From assembly GCA_000171875.1 (NCBI GenBank), contig ABHI01000003.1:124001-188000 (forward strand): a stretch of 64,000 nt of DNA, read 5' to 3'. How positions within the stretch are numbered: position 1 is the stretch's first letter; each line of letters opens with the position of its first letter. Positions 10,436 through 19,895 of this stretch are shown here, piece after piece. The DNA comes from Flavobacteriales bacterium ALC-1. GTDB taxonomy: Bacteria > Bacteroidota > Bacteroidia > Flavobacteriales > Flavobacteriaceae. The position numbers and the translations under genes were made by a program. The notes below the pieces were generated by a model that was given only the letters and a program-made list of their open reading frames with translations, did not search any database and was not told the DNA's origin.

Positions 10436-10467
10436 AAAAGCTGCCTTTAATAAAAAGGCAGCTTTTT
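10436..10467. terminator. Bidirectional intrinsic terminator
   Basis: Inverted repeat AAAAGCTGCCTTT / AAAGGCAGCTTTT with a 5-base AATAA loop, A-run on the left and T-run on the right. It sits between the convergent oxidase and lipoprotein genes and can serve both. Confidence 0.9.
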
Positions 10468-10485
10468 GTTTTTTGCTTTTAAGTA

Positions 10486-12156
10486 TTAGTTGCAATTAGG
10501 TTCTGTAGATTCAGCCTTGCTTGTTGTCCGTATTACATTTTTTACTGTGTTAACTCCTCTAACAGTAAATTCTATATAGTCAATTTCAACTTCAGTAATA
10601 ACTCCATTATTTGCATTCGTAAATGAAAACTGTGTCATGATTTCCTCTCCAGACAACGTCAAGTCACCATTACCATCTATAAATTGACCTCTAATACGAT
10701 AACGCTGAACAAATGGGATTTGAATATTATTATACACTTGAAAAGTGTCATACACTAACACAGCATCTCCAGGAGGAACTTCAATAGTTCTTGTAGAAGA
10801 ATATGTTTGCTCAACACCATTTTCTTCACTTGAATATTGCGTATTTACATTGGTAATAGCAGTTTGCTGTTCATAAGAAGCGGTAGCTTCTGCAGAGACT
10901 GTTGCACCTGTACCAAAAAAGCTGGCTTCTGCTTCTACACCAAGTGTTAGAGAGCCTCCTACAGTTTCTGTAGATGTCATACTAAATGATTCCTCAAAAC
11001 CAGCTTGAGAAGTCTTACTTTCACTAATATCAACTATAAAAGTCTGACTTAATGGACCATTGGTACAGTTTGTTAATTTAGAGTTGTTTTCAAAGCTAGC
11101 AGCATTAGCAGCTGCTGGTAAAATGGGTTGTAAGTTTCTAGTTTCTAAAACTTCAATATCCCAATCAATATTCAAACTCAAAATCCTGAAATAAGCAATG
11201 TCATCGTCAGTGTTATTATTGCTTATTCTTTTTCCATCCACTGCATCAACTATTCGTAATGGGGCACCAGGATTTGTTTCGCAATACATTCTATGCAAAC
11301 CGTTATCATCTTTTATAATTCTAAATCTATTGCTATTTGGGATAGTTGCTAAGTTGGTTCCATCAACATGTCTACCATTATCTTGAAATAAGTAACCAGA
11401 AGGAGTCATTTCTAAAAATAAATTTTCACCAGCTGATGTAACAATACCAGTTACAATAGCGAACGCACCATCGCTGTTTGGTATTTCAAGAAACGTATAT
11501 TGGTATTTAAAATCCCAATCTTCTGTTCCCCAACCTGTTTGATCGTCTACATTTACTTCTCTACCATAGGTGCCAGAGCCATTATAATCTACCCAACAAG
11601 CATTATCACTTGTTAAATCTCCTTCAGCTACTATCTGCATATAGTATTTTTGAGATTCTCTAAAAGTGAAACTTTCATTATAAAGATTTACTAAATTCTC
11701 TGAATTAATCTCTTCATTAGGCGGATTGTTTTTAAAGGAAACAATAGAAATATCTTCCTGTGATAGTACAGATCCATTTCCATCTTTTATAGTAATTGAA
11801 ATAGGTACTCCAGAGGATAATTCATCTCTAGCTTCTTCAGATAAATCTTCAACATCAAAAGATAACTGCGCAATATTGGTATCTACATCTATATCTACTG
11901 TAGCATTATAATCTCCTGTAGTAGCATTTACTGTAATTTCAGCTGTTTCTGGTATATAGCCTTTTTTTGCAATGTTTCTTGCACTAATGCTAATACCTAG
12001 GCTTCCTAAATATCGTTCTAAATCATCCTCTGATATACCTTGAGTTTCATTGAGTTCGTCATTATCACCTGATTGTCCTGGTGAGTCATCTTTACTACAT
12101 GCAATAGTTGCAATGCAAAGCATTAATGCAATTGCTTTTTTTAAATACGATTTCAT
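10486..12156 (-). CDS. Probable surface lipoprotein with aerolysin-like pore-forming C-terminal region
   Basis: A 556-residue protein with a lipoprotein signal peptide and lipidation Cys20, followed by SKDDS, which resembles the Bacteroidota lipoprotein export signal (Lys plus acidic residues) for surface display. Residues about 40-150 look like a beta-rich linker domain; about 160-340 may be a beta-trefoil-like binding domain (weak). Residues about 345-540 have the look of the aerolysin/ETX-MTX2 fold: an amphipathic Ser/Thr-rich stretch (SESKTSQAGFEESFSMTSTE), a Gly/Ala/Val central segment, a second Ser/Thr-rich strand with YSSTRTIEVPPGDAVLVYD, then long beta strands. The VPPG element is typical of that family. 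The fold call is by eye and not proven. Upstream, at 12316-12363, lie phased GTCCG repeats that may control it. Confidence 0.6.
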   Translation of the reverse strand: MKSYLKKAIALMLCIATIACSKDDSPGQSGDNDELNETQGISEDDLERYLGSLGISISARNIAKKGYIPETAEITVNATTGDYNATVDIDVDTNIAQLSFDVEDLSEEARDELSSGVPISITIKDGNGSVLSQEDISIVSFKNNPPNEEINSENLVNLYNESFTFRESQKYYMQIVAEGDLTSDNACWVDYNGSGTYGREVNVDDQTGWGTEDWDFKYQYTFLEIPNSDGAFAIVTGIVTSAGENLFLEMTPSGYLFQDNGRHVDGTNLATIPNSNRFRIIKDDNGLHRMYCETNPGAPLRIVDAVDGKRISNNNTDDDIAYFRILSLNIDWDIEVLETRNLQPILPAAANAASFENNSKLTNCTNGPLSQTFIVDISESKTSQAGFEESFSMTSTETVGGSLTLGVEAEASFFGTGATVSAEATASYEQQTAITNVNTQYSSEENGVEQTYSSTRTIEVPPGDAVLVYDTFQVYNNIQIPFVQRYRIRGQFIDGNGDLTLSGEEIMTQFSFTNANNGVITEVEIDYIEFTVRGVNTVKNVIRTTSKAESTEPNCN

Positions 12157-12315
12157 AATAAAATAGTTTTGTGATTATTAATACATCAGTTTGCTGTGCC
12201 TTACTCTATAGGTCTACGATTATTAATAGTTGAGCAAGACACCACAAAACTGTTATGCCAAATTAATGACAAGTCAAATGTATTTAGATGTTGATTATCA
12301 GTGAAATAAGTTTTG

Positions 12316-12363
12316 CGGACAAAAGCCGGACAGTCTTAAAAAGTGTGCGGACTAAAAGCGGAC
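12316..12363 (-). promoter_or_regulatory. Four helically phased GTCCG direct repeats, candidate operator
   Basis: On the minus strand this stretch carries GTCCGCTTTTAGTCCG and GTCCGGCTTTTGTCCG. The four CGGAC cores (plus strand) start at 12316, 12327, 12348 and 12359, so the steps are 11, 21 and 11 bp, close to whole helical turns. They lie about 160 bp upstream of the lipoprotein start at 12156 and just past the stop of the TPR-HTH gene. A matching pair lies before the second TPR-HTH gene at 16225. Confidence 0.6.
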
Positions 12364-12385
12364 ATAATCTTAGGGATTATGCTAT

Positions 12386-14266
12386 TTATATAGAAAATAT
12401 TAGGTCTTCTAGAGATTCGCTGGCATTGAGGCCTAATTTTTTGCGAACACGATATCTTGCTTTTTTTATGCCCTCATTTGAGATATTAAGAATAGAAGCT
12501 ATCTCTTTAGAGGATAGGTTCATTTTTACTAAAGAAAGAAATCTTAATTCGGACGCAGAAATCTTTGGGTAACGTTCTTTTATTTGACTATTAAAGTCTT
12601 TATGTACCTGCTGAAAGTAATTGCTAAACTTATCCCAGTTATTATCATCTTGCAAGTCAAAATCGATTGTTCTTATAAGGTGTTGGTAACCGTCCCTGTT
12701 TTGCGCTGCTTTAAGCTCTTCAGCTTTGCTTTTGAGACTGGTAAGAACCTCATTCTTTTTTACTAAGTGTAATGCGTGAGTAGTCAACTCTTTCTTTTTA
12801 AAGTCTAATTCTGCATCCACTTTTTCTTTTTCAACTTTGTTTCTCCTTAATTTTTGTCTAAAGCCATAAAACCCAAACCCTACAATTCCTAATGTCAGTA
12901 ATAAAAAACTACTTAATAGATATTTTTGTAGTTTACTTACTCTTTCTTTTTCTTCTAAAAGACCTATTTCTTTCTCCTGTAATATTATCTGCCGCTCTTT
13001 CTCTTTTGTTTCGAATTCTGTTGTTAACCGTTGAATTTCCTTACTCTTTTTTAGATTATATACAGAATCGTAAACACTCTTGTACTTAATGTGATTTTCA
13101 AATGCTTTTTTATAGTCTCCTGTTAATTTATAAGCTTCCATTTTATTTTCGTAGGCTACGTAGAGATCATCTATATTACCAATGGAGTCAGCAATTTTTA
13201 TGGCTTCTCCAGAAAATTCTAAAGCTTCACTAGGTCTATTGAGTTTAATATAAGCAGTTGTGAGTCCATTCATGGCCCAAACTTGTGTTATCGGGTTCTT
13301 GGCAATGTCTTTTGAATAGTGCAGAGAACGTTGTAAATAGGCAATACCCTTATTCACTTTATTGATTTCTACATAAAGTCTGCCGATAATAAAGCAGGTA
13401 ACAGCTATACGTCCGTTACTTCCGAGTTCTTCAGAAATCGCAAGGCTTCGTTTGAGGTGGTCTAGAGATTTGTCATATTCTTTTGTAAAGTAGTAACTAT
13501 TACCAAGATTGCTTAAGTTAGTCGAGATAGCTGCTCTATCATTTAGTTTCAGGCTAATCTCTAGAGCTTTTTTATAATACTTTATGGCGTTTTCATCATC
13601 TATAATATAATTGTATAAGTTACCAAGTGTTATATAGCAGCCTAGTAACTCTCTTTCATCTTTAATGTTCTCAGCTATGTCAATAGCTTTAAGTACATTT
13701 TTGATACCTAGGTCATACTTAGTTAAAAACCGATAAGTTTGCGCCTTGATTTTATAGAACCTGAGTAAGAGGGCAGAGTCTTTTTTAATTTTAGTATAAT
13801 AATTTAGATTTTTGTCAATTTCATCAATGGCCTTGTTATAATTACCTTTTTTCATTTGAATATTAATGAGATAATATTTTACAAGTCCCTCTTGATGGCT
13901 GTTTTTTTGGTCACCAAAAAGTTTCAGTGCGTTTTCTAAGTAATACTTTGCCGAATCTAGATTATGTTTCCTACTGAAATACCTTCCTAGATTTTTTTGA
14001 GCTGTTGCAGCACCATGGTTATAATTTAATTTCTGAGATAATTTTAAAGTGCTTTTTGCTAGTTTCAATCCTTCATCTGGGTCTATCCAGTAATAAATAT
14101 CAAAAAGCCTATTACCAGTTTTTACTTTTAGTGTGTCCTCAGAATGAAGATTAAAGTTATTAAGAAGACTGTCTAATTCTTTTACATCTTGAGCATTTAA
14201 TTTTAAGGTCATAAAAAGGCCTAAAATCAAAGTAAATGCTTTATATATTGAATTGCTCGCTACCAT
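12386..14266 (-). CDS. Membrane-anchored TPR protein with C-terminal LuxR-type HTH (paralogue 1)
   Basis: This 626-residue protein has a signal-like N-terminus ending at NAQD, a long array of tetratricopeptide repeats (about 50-390), a single membrane helix near 442-462 (LLSSFLLLTLGIVGFGFYGF), a charged coiled coil and a GerE/LuxR-like HTH at the C-terminus (LSSKEIASILNISNEGIKKA). The topology suggests that periplasmic TPRs sense a ligand or protein and pass the signal to a cytoplasmic DNA-binding end: a one-component transmembrane regulator of a type common in Flavobacteriia. It lies 22 bp after its paralogue and is probably cotranscribed. The lipoprotein gene transcribed next on the same strand is a likely target; this is inferred from position only. 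Confidence 0.85.
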   Translation of the reverse strand: MVASNSIYKAFTLILGLFMTLKLNAQDVKELDSLLNNFNLHSEDTLKVKTGNRLFDIYYWIDPDEGLKLAKSTLKLSQKLNYNHGAATAQKNLGRYFSRKHNLDSAKYYLENALKLFGDQKNSHQEGLVKYYLINIQMKKGNYNKAIDEIDKNLNYYTKIKKDSALLLRFYKIKAQTYRFLTKYDLGIKNVLKAIDIAENIKDERELLGCYITLGNLYNYIIDDENAIKYYKKALEISLKLNDRAAISTNLSNLGNSYYFTKEYDKSLDHLKRSLAISEELGSNGRIAVTCFIIGRLYVEINKVNKGIAYLQRSLHYSKDIAKNPITQVWAMNGLTTAYIKLNRPSEALEFSGEAIKIADSIGNIDDLYVAYENKMEAYKLTGDYKKAFENHIKYKSVYDSVYNLKKSKEIQRLTTEFETKEKERQIILQEKEIGLLEEKERVSKLQKYLLSSFLLLTLGIVGFGFYGFRQKLRRNKVEKEKVDAELDFKKKELTTHALHLVKKNEVLTSLKSKAEELKAAQNRDGYQHLIRTIDFDLQDDNNWDKFSNYFQQVHKDFNSQIKERYPKISASELRFLSLVKMNLSSKEIASILNISNEGIKKARYRVRKKLGLNASESLEDLIFSI

Positions 14267-14288
14267 TTTGATACTTTGATTACTGTCT

Positions 14289-16157
14289 TTATAAGTTTAG
14301 TATTAAATCTTCTAGGGATTCATTAGGATTTAAGCTAAGCTTTTTTCGGACGCGATAACGTGCTTTTTTAATACCTTCATTAGATATATTTAATATGGAT
14401 GCTATCTCTTTTGAAGATAAATTCATTTTTACCAATGAAAGAAATCGTAATTCTGATGCAGAAATTTTTGGGTATAGCTCCTTAACTTTAGAGTTAAAGT
14501 CTTTATGAACTTGCTGAAAGTAGTTACTAAAATTCTTCCAGTTATTGTCATCTTGTAGATCAAAATCTATGGTTCTTATAAGATGTTGATAACCACCATC
14601 ATTTTGAGCTTTCTTTAATTCTTTAGCTTGTTGTTTTAGGTTTTCCAGCACTTCATTTTTCTTAGCAAGATGTAAGGCATGAGCTGTAAGTTCTTTTTTC
14701 TTGAAAGCTAATTCATCATCTAATTTTTCCTTTTCGGCTGTATTGCGTTTAATTCTTTGTTTGAACCCATAGTATCCAAAGCCAATAGCAACGATACTAA
14801 GTAGAAGACCGCCTCCCAATAGCCATTTTTGTAGGCTATTCACTGTTGCTTTTTGCTCAAGAATGCCTATTTCATTTTTTTGAAGCGCAATTTCTTGCTC
14901 TCTTTCTTTGGTTTCAAATTCTGTTTTTAGTCGTTCTATTTCTTTAGATTTTTCAATATTATAGACAGAGTCATTAATGCTTTTATAAGTGATATGATCT
15001 TCCAAGGCATTTTTGTGCTGACCCAAGGCAACGTATGCTTCTGATCTATCTCTATAAGCTTGGTATAAATCATCTTTATTACCAATAGAATCAGCTAATA
15101 TAATGGCTCTGTTTAGATAAGGTAATGCTTTATCAGGTTGATTCAACTCTTCGGTATAAACATCACCTAATTTTTTCAATGCCCAAGATTCTGAAAGCGG
15201 ATTGTGAGAAATGTTTTTAGAATAATGGATGGATTCTTCTAAATGAGTAATACCTTTTTTAATGGAGCCTTTTCTTATATATGTTTTTCCAATATTAAAT
15301 AAGGTAATTCCAGCAAGACTATGTAGTTTCATCTCTTTAGATATGGGTAGGCTTTCTTCAAGATACTTTAGAGCTACATCATAATTTTCAATGACATAAT
15401 TAGAGTTCCCAATATCATTTAAAGCAAGAGCAATAAGTCTTTTATCATTTACTTTTTTATAGTGTTCTAAAGTTTGTTTTGTAAGGGCAATTGATTTTTG
15501 TTTATTGTCTGTATAGTGGTAAAGCGAAGCCAATGTGCCCGTAATTATTGCTTTATTATCTTCGTCACCAATCTTTTTGGCAATATTAAGAGCTTCAAGA
15601 GTCGCTTCAAAGCCTTCTTTGTATCGCGTTTGCCTCATGTAAATACGTCCTCTTACTCCCAAAAGCATCATAATTACGGTGGAGTCTACAGGCTCAGAAT
15701 ACAAAGCTAAGTTGGCTTCTATTGTTTCTAAAGCATTGTCGTAATCTGTTTTACTATATTGAGTGTATACCTTCTTGGCAATCATAATGCCTTCATTATG
15801 TTTGTCACCAAGATCCTTGTATAAGTCTCTTGCCTTTTCAAAGTAATTAAGAGCAGAGTCAAGTTGACGCGTATTTTTAAATTGAACCCCTTTATGAGCA
15901 TATGATTTAGCAATTCCAGCCTTATAATTTAGCTTTTTCGCTAAATCTAATCCAGCTTCAGAATACTGCATTGCTAATTCAGGTTTGTGCCCATAATATA
16001 AATCATAAAGGTCATGTGCGGTGTTTACCTTAGAGGAATCTTGCTTTTGATTTTTGTAAGTATTTAAAAGACTATCTATTTTTTCTTGGCTCTGAGCCCA
16101 AGCAGAAGAGTCTAATACAATAATAAAAGCAAATGCGATAAGACACCTTTGTATCAT
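14289..16157 (-). CDS. Membrane-anchored TPR protein with C-terminal LuxR-type HTH (paralogue 2)
   Basis: A 622-residue paralogue of the next gene downstream with the same layout: signal peptide (ending SSAWAQ), TPR array, one membrane helix near 440-460, coiled coil and HTH. The last 100 residues are almost the same as in the partner (shared HLIRTIDFDLQDDNNW and LSSKEIASILNISNEGIKKA), while the TPR sensor parts differ more. This suggests tandem duplication with divergence of the input domain and retention of DNA specificity. A GTCCG pair lies about 70 bp upstream of the ATG, so autoregulation is possible. Confidence 0.85.
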   Translation of the reverse strand: MIQRCLIAFAFIIVLDSSAWAQSQEKIDSLLNTYKNQKQDSSKVNTAHDLYDLYYGHKPELAMQYSEAGLDLAKKLNYKAGIAKSYAHKGVQFKNTRQLDSALNYFEKARDLYKDLGDKHNEGIMIAKKVYTQYSKTDYDNALETIEANLALYSEPVDSTVIMMLLGVRGRIYMRQTRYKEGFEATLEALNIAKKIGDEDNKAIITGTLASLYHYTDNKQKSIALTKQTLEHYKKVNDKRLIALALNDIGNSNYVIENYDVALKYLEESLPISKEMKLHSLAGITLFNIGKTYIRKGSIKKGITHLEESIHYSKNISHNPLSESWALKKLGDVYTEELNQPDKALPYLNRAIILADSIGNKDDLYQAYRDRSEAYVALGQHKNALEDHITYKSINDSVYNIEKSKEIERLKTEFETKEREQEIALQKNEIGILEQKATVNSLQKWLLGGGLLLSIVAIGFGYYGFKQRIKRNTAEKEKLDDELAFKKKELTAHALHLAKKNEVLENLKQQAKELKKAQNDGGYQHLIRTIDFDLQDDNNWKNFSNYFQQVHKDFNSKVKELYPKISASELRFLSLVKMNLSSKEIASILNISNEGIKKARYRVRKKLSLNPNESLEDLILNL

Positions 16158-16224
16158 TTTTCAAGCTGATTGTTGTTGGTAAATAAAGATACTAATTCTT
16201 ATTTTTAAGTTCTAATTTAGTGTA

Positions 16225-16240
16225 CGGACAAAAAGCGGAC
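16225..16240 (-). promoter_or_regulatory. GTCCG direct-repeat pair upstream of TPR-HTH gene
   Basis: Minus-strand GTCCGCTTTTTGTCCG; CGGAC cores start at 16225 and 16236, an 11-bp step identical to both pairs at 12316-12363. Located 68-83 bp before the ATG of the TPR-HTH gene at 16157. Confidence 0.55.
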
Positions 16241-16260
16241 AAGCAAAATTTAAGGTCATA

Positions 16261-16290
16261 TTTGCTGTAAATCCTGCGGTTATAATTTTG
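16261..16290 (+). promoter_or_regulatory. Bacteroidota-type promoter for guaA
   Basis: TTTG at 16261-16264, an 18-base spacer, then TAATTTTG (TAnnTTTG) at 16283-16290, about 57 bases before the guaA ATG. A second -7-like box, TATTTTTG at 16337-16344, almost touches the ATG and lacks an obvious -33 partner. Confidence 0.55.
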
Positions 16291-16347
16291 TTTAATTTAT
16301 CTGTAGATTCTGCTTTTACAATGAACAATTAAATATTATTTTTGCAC

Positions 16348-17883
16348 ATGCAACACAACAAAGTCCTAATACTAGATTTCGGGTCGCAATACACACAGCT
16401 TATTGCGCGTCGCGTTAGAGAATTAAACATCTATTGCGAAATTCATCCATTTAATAAAATTCCTTCAGATTCTGATAGCTTTAAAGCAGTCATTTTATCT
16501 GGTAGTCCAAACTCTGTAAGAGGTGAAGATGTATTACATCCAGATCTTGCCGAAATTCGTGGCAAAAAACCATTGTTAGCGGTATGCTATGGTGCACAAT
16601 ATCTAGCGCACTTTTCTGGAGGTAAAGTAGCTGAATCTAATACTAGAGAGTATGGTAGAGCGCATTTAAACTTTATAAAGGAAGGAGAGGATTTCTTTAC
16701 AGGTATTTATAAAGGAAGTCAAGTTTGGATGAGTCATAGTGATACGATAAAAGTATTGCCAACTAATGGTGTATTATTAGCGAGTACGCACGATGTAGAA
16801 AATGCAGCTTATAAAATTGAAGGAGAAACGACATATGCTATTCAATTTCATCCGGAAGTATATCATTCTACAGACGGCAAACAACTATTAGAAAACTTTT
16901 TAGTTCACATTGCCCAAGTAGAACAAGATTGGACTCCACAATCTTTTGTTGATGAAACCGTTGAAGATTTAAAGACACAATTAGGTAACGATAAAGTCGT
17001 TCTTGGTTTATCAGGCGGAGTAGATTCTTCTGTTGCCGCGATGTTATTACATAAAGCAATTGGTAAAAACTTGTATTGCATCTTTGTAAACAATGGTTTA
17101 CTAAGAAAAAATGAGTTTACAGATGTACTGAAGCAATATGAAGGTATGGGCTTTAATGTAAAAGGCGTTGATGCTTCGGCACGTTTTTTGGAAGCTCTTA
17201 AAGGATTAAGTGACCCTGAGCTTAAAAGAAAAGCGATAGGTAAAACGTTCATTGAGGTTTTTGATGATGAAGCACATCTTATACAAGATGTGAAATGGTT
17301 GGCGCAAGGTACCATTTACCCAGATGTTATTGAGAGTGTTTCAGCAACTGGAGGTCCTAGTGCAACAATAAAAAGTCATCATAATGTTGGTGGATTACCA
17401 GATTTTATGAAGTTAAAAGTGGTAGAACCCTTAAAAACATTGTTTAAAGATGAGGTAAGACGCGTTGGTGCTTCTATGGATATGGATAAACAATTATTAG
17501 GAAGGCACCCTTTTCCTGGTCCTGGTTTAGCTATTCGCATTCTTGGAGATCTAACTGAAGAGAAAGTACGTATATTACAAGAGGTAGATGCTATTTTTAT
17601 AAATAACTTACGTACTTGGAATTTGTACGATAAAGTATGGCAAGCCGGAGCAATGTTATTGCCAGTGAATAGTGTAGGAGTAATGGGAGATGAGCGTACT
17701 TACGAAAAATGCGTAGCTTTAAGAGCTGTGGAAAGTACAGATGGAATGACAGCAGATTGGGTAAATTTACCATATGAGTTTTTGCAAAAAACCTCAAATG
17801 AAATTATAAATAAAGTAAAAGGTGTAAATAGAGTTGTATATGATATTAGCTCAAAACCACCAGCTACTATTGAATGGGAATAA
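16348..17883 (+). CDS. guaA: GMP synthase (glutamine-hydrolysing)
   Basis: Converts XMP to GMP with glutamine and ATP, in the cytosol. The ATG at 16348 gives 511 aa starting [20 protein letters not shown], the usual N-terminus; a TTG six bases earlier is not needed. The class I amidotransferase domain (1-190) carries the nucleophile Cys80 in VCYGAQ and the His/Glu of FHPEVYHS. The ATP-pyrophosphatase domain has the P-loop SGGVDSS at 222-228. The C-terminal dimerisation domain ends with the family's KPPATIEWE. It is divergent from the TPR-HTH operon and stands alone. Confidence 0.98.
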   Translation: MQHNKVLILDFGSQYTQLIARRVRELNIYCEIHPFNKIPSDSDSFKAVILSGSPNSVRGEDVLHPDLAEIRGKKPLLAVCYGAQYLAHFSGGKVAESNTREYGRAHLNFIKEGEDFFTGIYKGSQVWMSHSDTIKVLPTNGVLLASTHDVENAAYKIEGETTYAIQFHPEVYHSTDGKQLLENFLVHIAQVEQDWTPQSFVDETVEDLKTQLGNDKVVLGLSGGVDSSVAAMLLHKAIGKNLYCIFVNNGLLRKNEFTDVLKQYEGMGFNVKGVDASARFLEALKGLSDPELKRKAIGKTFIEVFDDEAHLIQDVKWLAQGTIYPDVIESVSATGGPSATIKSHHNVGGLPDFMKLKVVEPLKTLFKDEVRRVGASMDMDKQLLGRHPFPGPGLAIRILGDLTEEKVRILQEVDAIFINNLRTWNLYDKVWQAGAMLLPVNSVGVMGDERTYEKCVALRAVESTDGMTADWVNLPYEFLQKTSNEIINKVKGVNRVVYDISSKPPATIEWE

Positions 17884-17939
17884 TAAGTGACTTATTTACT
17901 GAATTTGTTTCCAAAATATGATTAGTTAAAACAGAATAC

Positions 17940-19859
17940 ATGAAAAATATTTTAACCGTCTTGTTAATCGCTTTTGCAATTAGTTTGAGCGCTCAAAATT
18001 ATAAAGAGCACAGGGTAAAAGCAGGAGAAACTATTGAGAGTATAGCCAAAAAATATTTGGTTACACCTTTTGATATTTATGCTCTAAACCCAGATGCAAA
18101 GACAAAATTTCAGATGAATACGGTTTTAATCATTCCAGATTCTAAAATTAAGAATGAGCCTATTGAAGAAGAAAGTCGAGAACTTATTGGTTATAAAAAA
18201 CATAAGGTTAAACGTAAAGAAACCTTGTATGGTTTATCTAAGAAATATAATGTCTCTGAAGATGAAATAAAAAAAGCTAATCGTTTTTTGTATTCTGAAA
18301 ATCTTAAAAAAGGAAACAAGATTAGAATACCAAAGTATAGAACAGTTATCTCTAAACAGACATTAAATAATACTGTTAAAAAGTATATTGTTCAGCCTAA
18401 AGAGGGAAAATGGAGAATTGCTTATAAATTTGGAATTACTGTTGCAGAACTCGAAGGTTTAAATCCATCTATGAATTCTATTATTCAGCCAGGTGATGAG
18501 CTTAACGTGCCAAATATTGAAGATAAAGCGGAAAAACAAATTGAGACAACTTATAACTATTACGAAGTTTTACCTAAAGAAGGATTTTACAGATTAAAAG
18601 TAAAATTAGACTTAACGCAAGAGCAATTAGAAACATTAAACCCTGAGTTAAAGGAAACAGGTTTAAAAGCTGGTATGGTGTTAAAAGTACCTTCAGAAGT
18701 TAATGTTGATGGTAGTTTATCTAATGTTGAGATTACAGATTTAAAAATGAATCTCAATAATTTTGAAACAAAAAAATTGGCTTTAATGATGCCTTATCGC
18801 TTAGACAGAGTTGATGTTGATGAGGTTGAAGAAACTAAAAAAAGAATCAAAGAAGATAAGTTGTTTTCTATAGTTTTAGATTTTCATGTTGGTGTGGTTA
18901 TGGCTCTAGATTCGGCAAAACAATTAGGTATTTCTACAGATTTAAAGGTGCTTGATACACGTTATAGACCTTCAGCAGTAAGAAGTCTACTTGATGACAA
19001 TGATTTTTCAGATTATGACGCAGTTATAGGACCAATGCATGAAGAGAGCTTTGATCGTGTAGCCTCAGCTTTAAAAAGAGATAGAGTTCCTGTTATTGCA
19101 GCTATGAATAAACCAAAAGAGGTATATAGTAATGTGTTTCAAACTATACCAGAGGATAAGTTGTTGCGTAAAACTATGATAGATTTTGTTAAAGCTGATA
19201 GCTTAAAGACTAAGGTTGTTGTAGTTTCAGATTGGGAAAATCGTGCTAGGAGTGAATCGTTAAAGACTGATTTTCCTAATGCGAAATTTATATTTTCTAG
19301 AGAGAAGAAAAAATCTAAGAAAACAGATGAGAGTAAAGATGGCTTTTTTATTTATCCAACAGAACTCGAAAATGTATTTAGAGAAGGTAAAACTATTGTG
19401 TTTTTAGAAACTAATAATAATTCATTTGCGTCTAGTGTTATAAGTATGATCAATGGACATGTTACGGATAGAACTGAAATTGTTTTAGTAACCTTAGATA
19501 AGAATAAAGCCTTTGAGGGTAAAAATATAGATAACAACTACCTTTCTAATCTTAAGTTTCATTATCCTTATGTAAACAAAGAATTTGATACCTCTAAGTC
19601 AAATAATTTTGTAAAAGCATATAAAAAAGAATATGGTGTGTCTCCAAGTAAATATGTAATACGTGGTTTTGATCTTACTTTAGATTTGTTGATGCGTTTA
19701 GCATCCGAAGACAGTTTATATGAAGCGTCAAGTGATGCTATAGAAACAGAATACATAGAAAACAAGTTTAGATATAAAAAATCTATGTTTGGTGGTTATG
19801 TAAACGAAGCGATTTATATTGTAAAGTATGATAATTTAAGAATCGTAAAGGCTAATTAA
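17940..19859 (+). CDS. LysM-repeat protein fused to a periplasmic binding protein-like domain
   Basis: A 639-residue exported protein (signal peptide ending SLSAQN). Four LysM-like units follow at about 22-67, 84-131, 147-192 and 206-253; the first two are classical (VKAGETIESIAKKYLV, VKRKETLYGLSKKYNV) and the latter two diverged. Residues about 275-639 resemble a type 1 periplasmic binding protein fold as in LppC/LpoA or ABC-type receptors (LALMMPYRLDRVDVD, DYDAVIGPMHEE, RVPVIAAMNKP). LysM binds peptidoglycan, so a role in cell-wall sensing or synthase regulation is plausible, but no ligand can be read from the sequence. It follows guaA by 56 bp and precedes a DUF922-like gene. Confidence 0.85.
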   Translation: MKNILTVLLIAFAISLSAQNYKEHRVKAGETIESIAKKYLVTPFDIYALNPDAKTKFQMNTVLIIPDSKIKNEPIEEESRELIGYKKHKVKRKETLYGLSKKYNVSEDEIKKANRFLYSENLKKGNKIRIPKYRTVISKQTLNNTVKKYIVQPKEGKWRIAYKFGITVAELEGLNPSMNSIIQPGDELNVPNIEDKAEKQIETTYNYYEVLPKEGFYRLKVKLDLTQEQLETLNPELKETGLKAGMVLKVPSEVNVDGSLSNVEITDLKMNLNNFETKKLALMMPYRLDRVDVDEVEETKKRIKEDKLFSIVLDFHVGVVMALDSAKQLGISTDLKVLDTRYRPSAVRSLLDDNDFSDYDAVIGPMHEESFDRVASALKRDRVPVIAAMNKPKEVYSNVFQTIPEDKLLRKTMIDFVKADSLKTKVVVVSDWENRARSESLKTDFPNAKFIFSREKKKSKKTDESKDGFFIYPTELENVFREGKTIVFLETNNNSFASSVISMINGHVTDRTEIVLVTLDKNKAFEGKNIDNNYLSNLKFHYPYVNKEFDTSKSNNFVKAYKKEYGVSPSKYVIRGFDLTLDLLMRLASEDSLYEASSDAIETEYIENKFRYKKSMFGGYVNEAIYIVKYDNLRIVKAN

Positions 19860-19895
19860 AAAATAAATTTGTCACTATTACGTTTTACAGAAGTA

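Noticed and set aside
12288..12300. FNR-like site TTGATTATCAG upstream of the lipoprotein
   Set aside because: The spacer between TGAT and ATCA is one base, not four.
12288..12572. Plus-strand frame across the GTCCG repeats and the 3' end of the TPR-HTH gene
   Set aside because: Most of it is antisense to the HTH region and the product is not protein-like.
16905..17315. Antisense frames inside guaA
   Set aside because: guaA is certain and the products resemble no protein.
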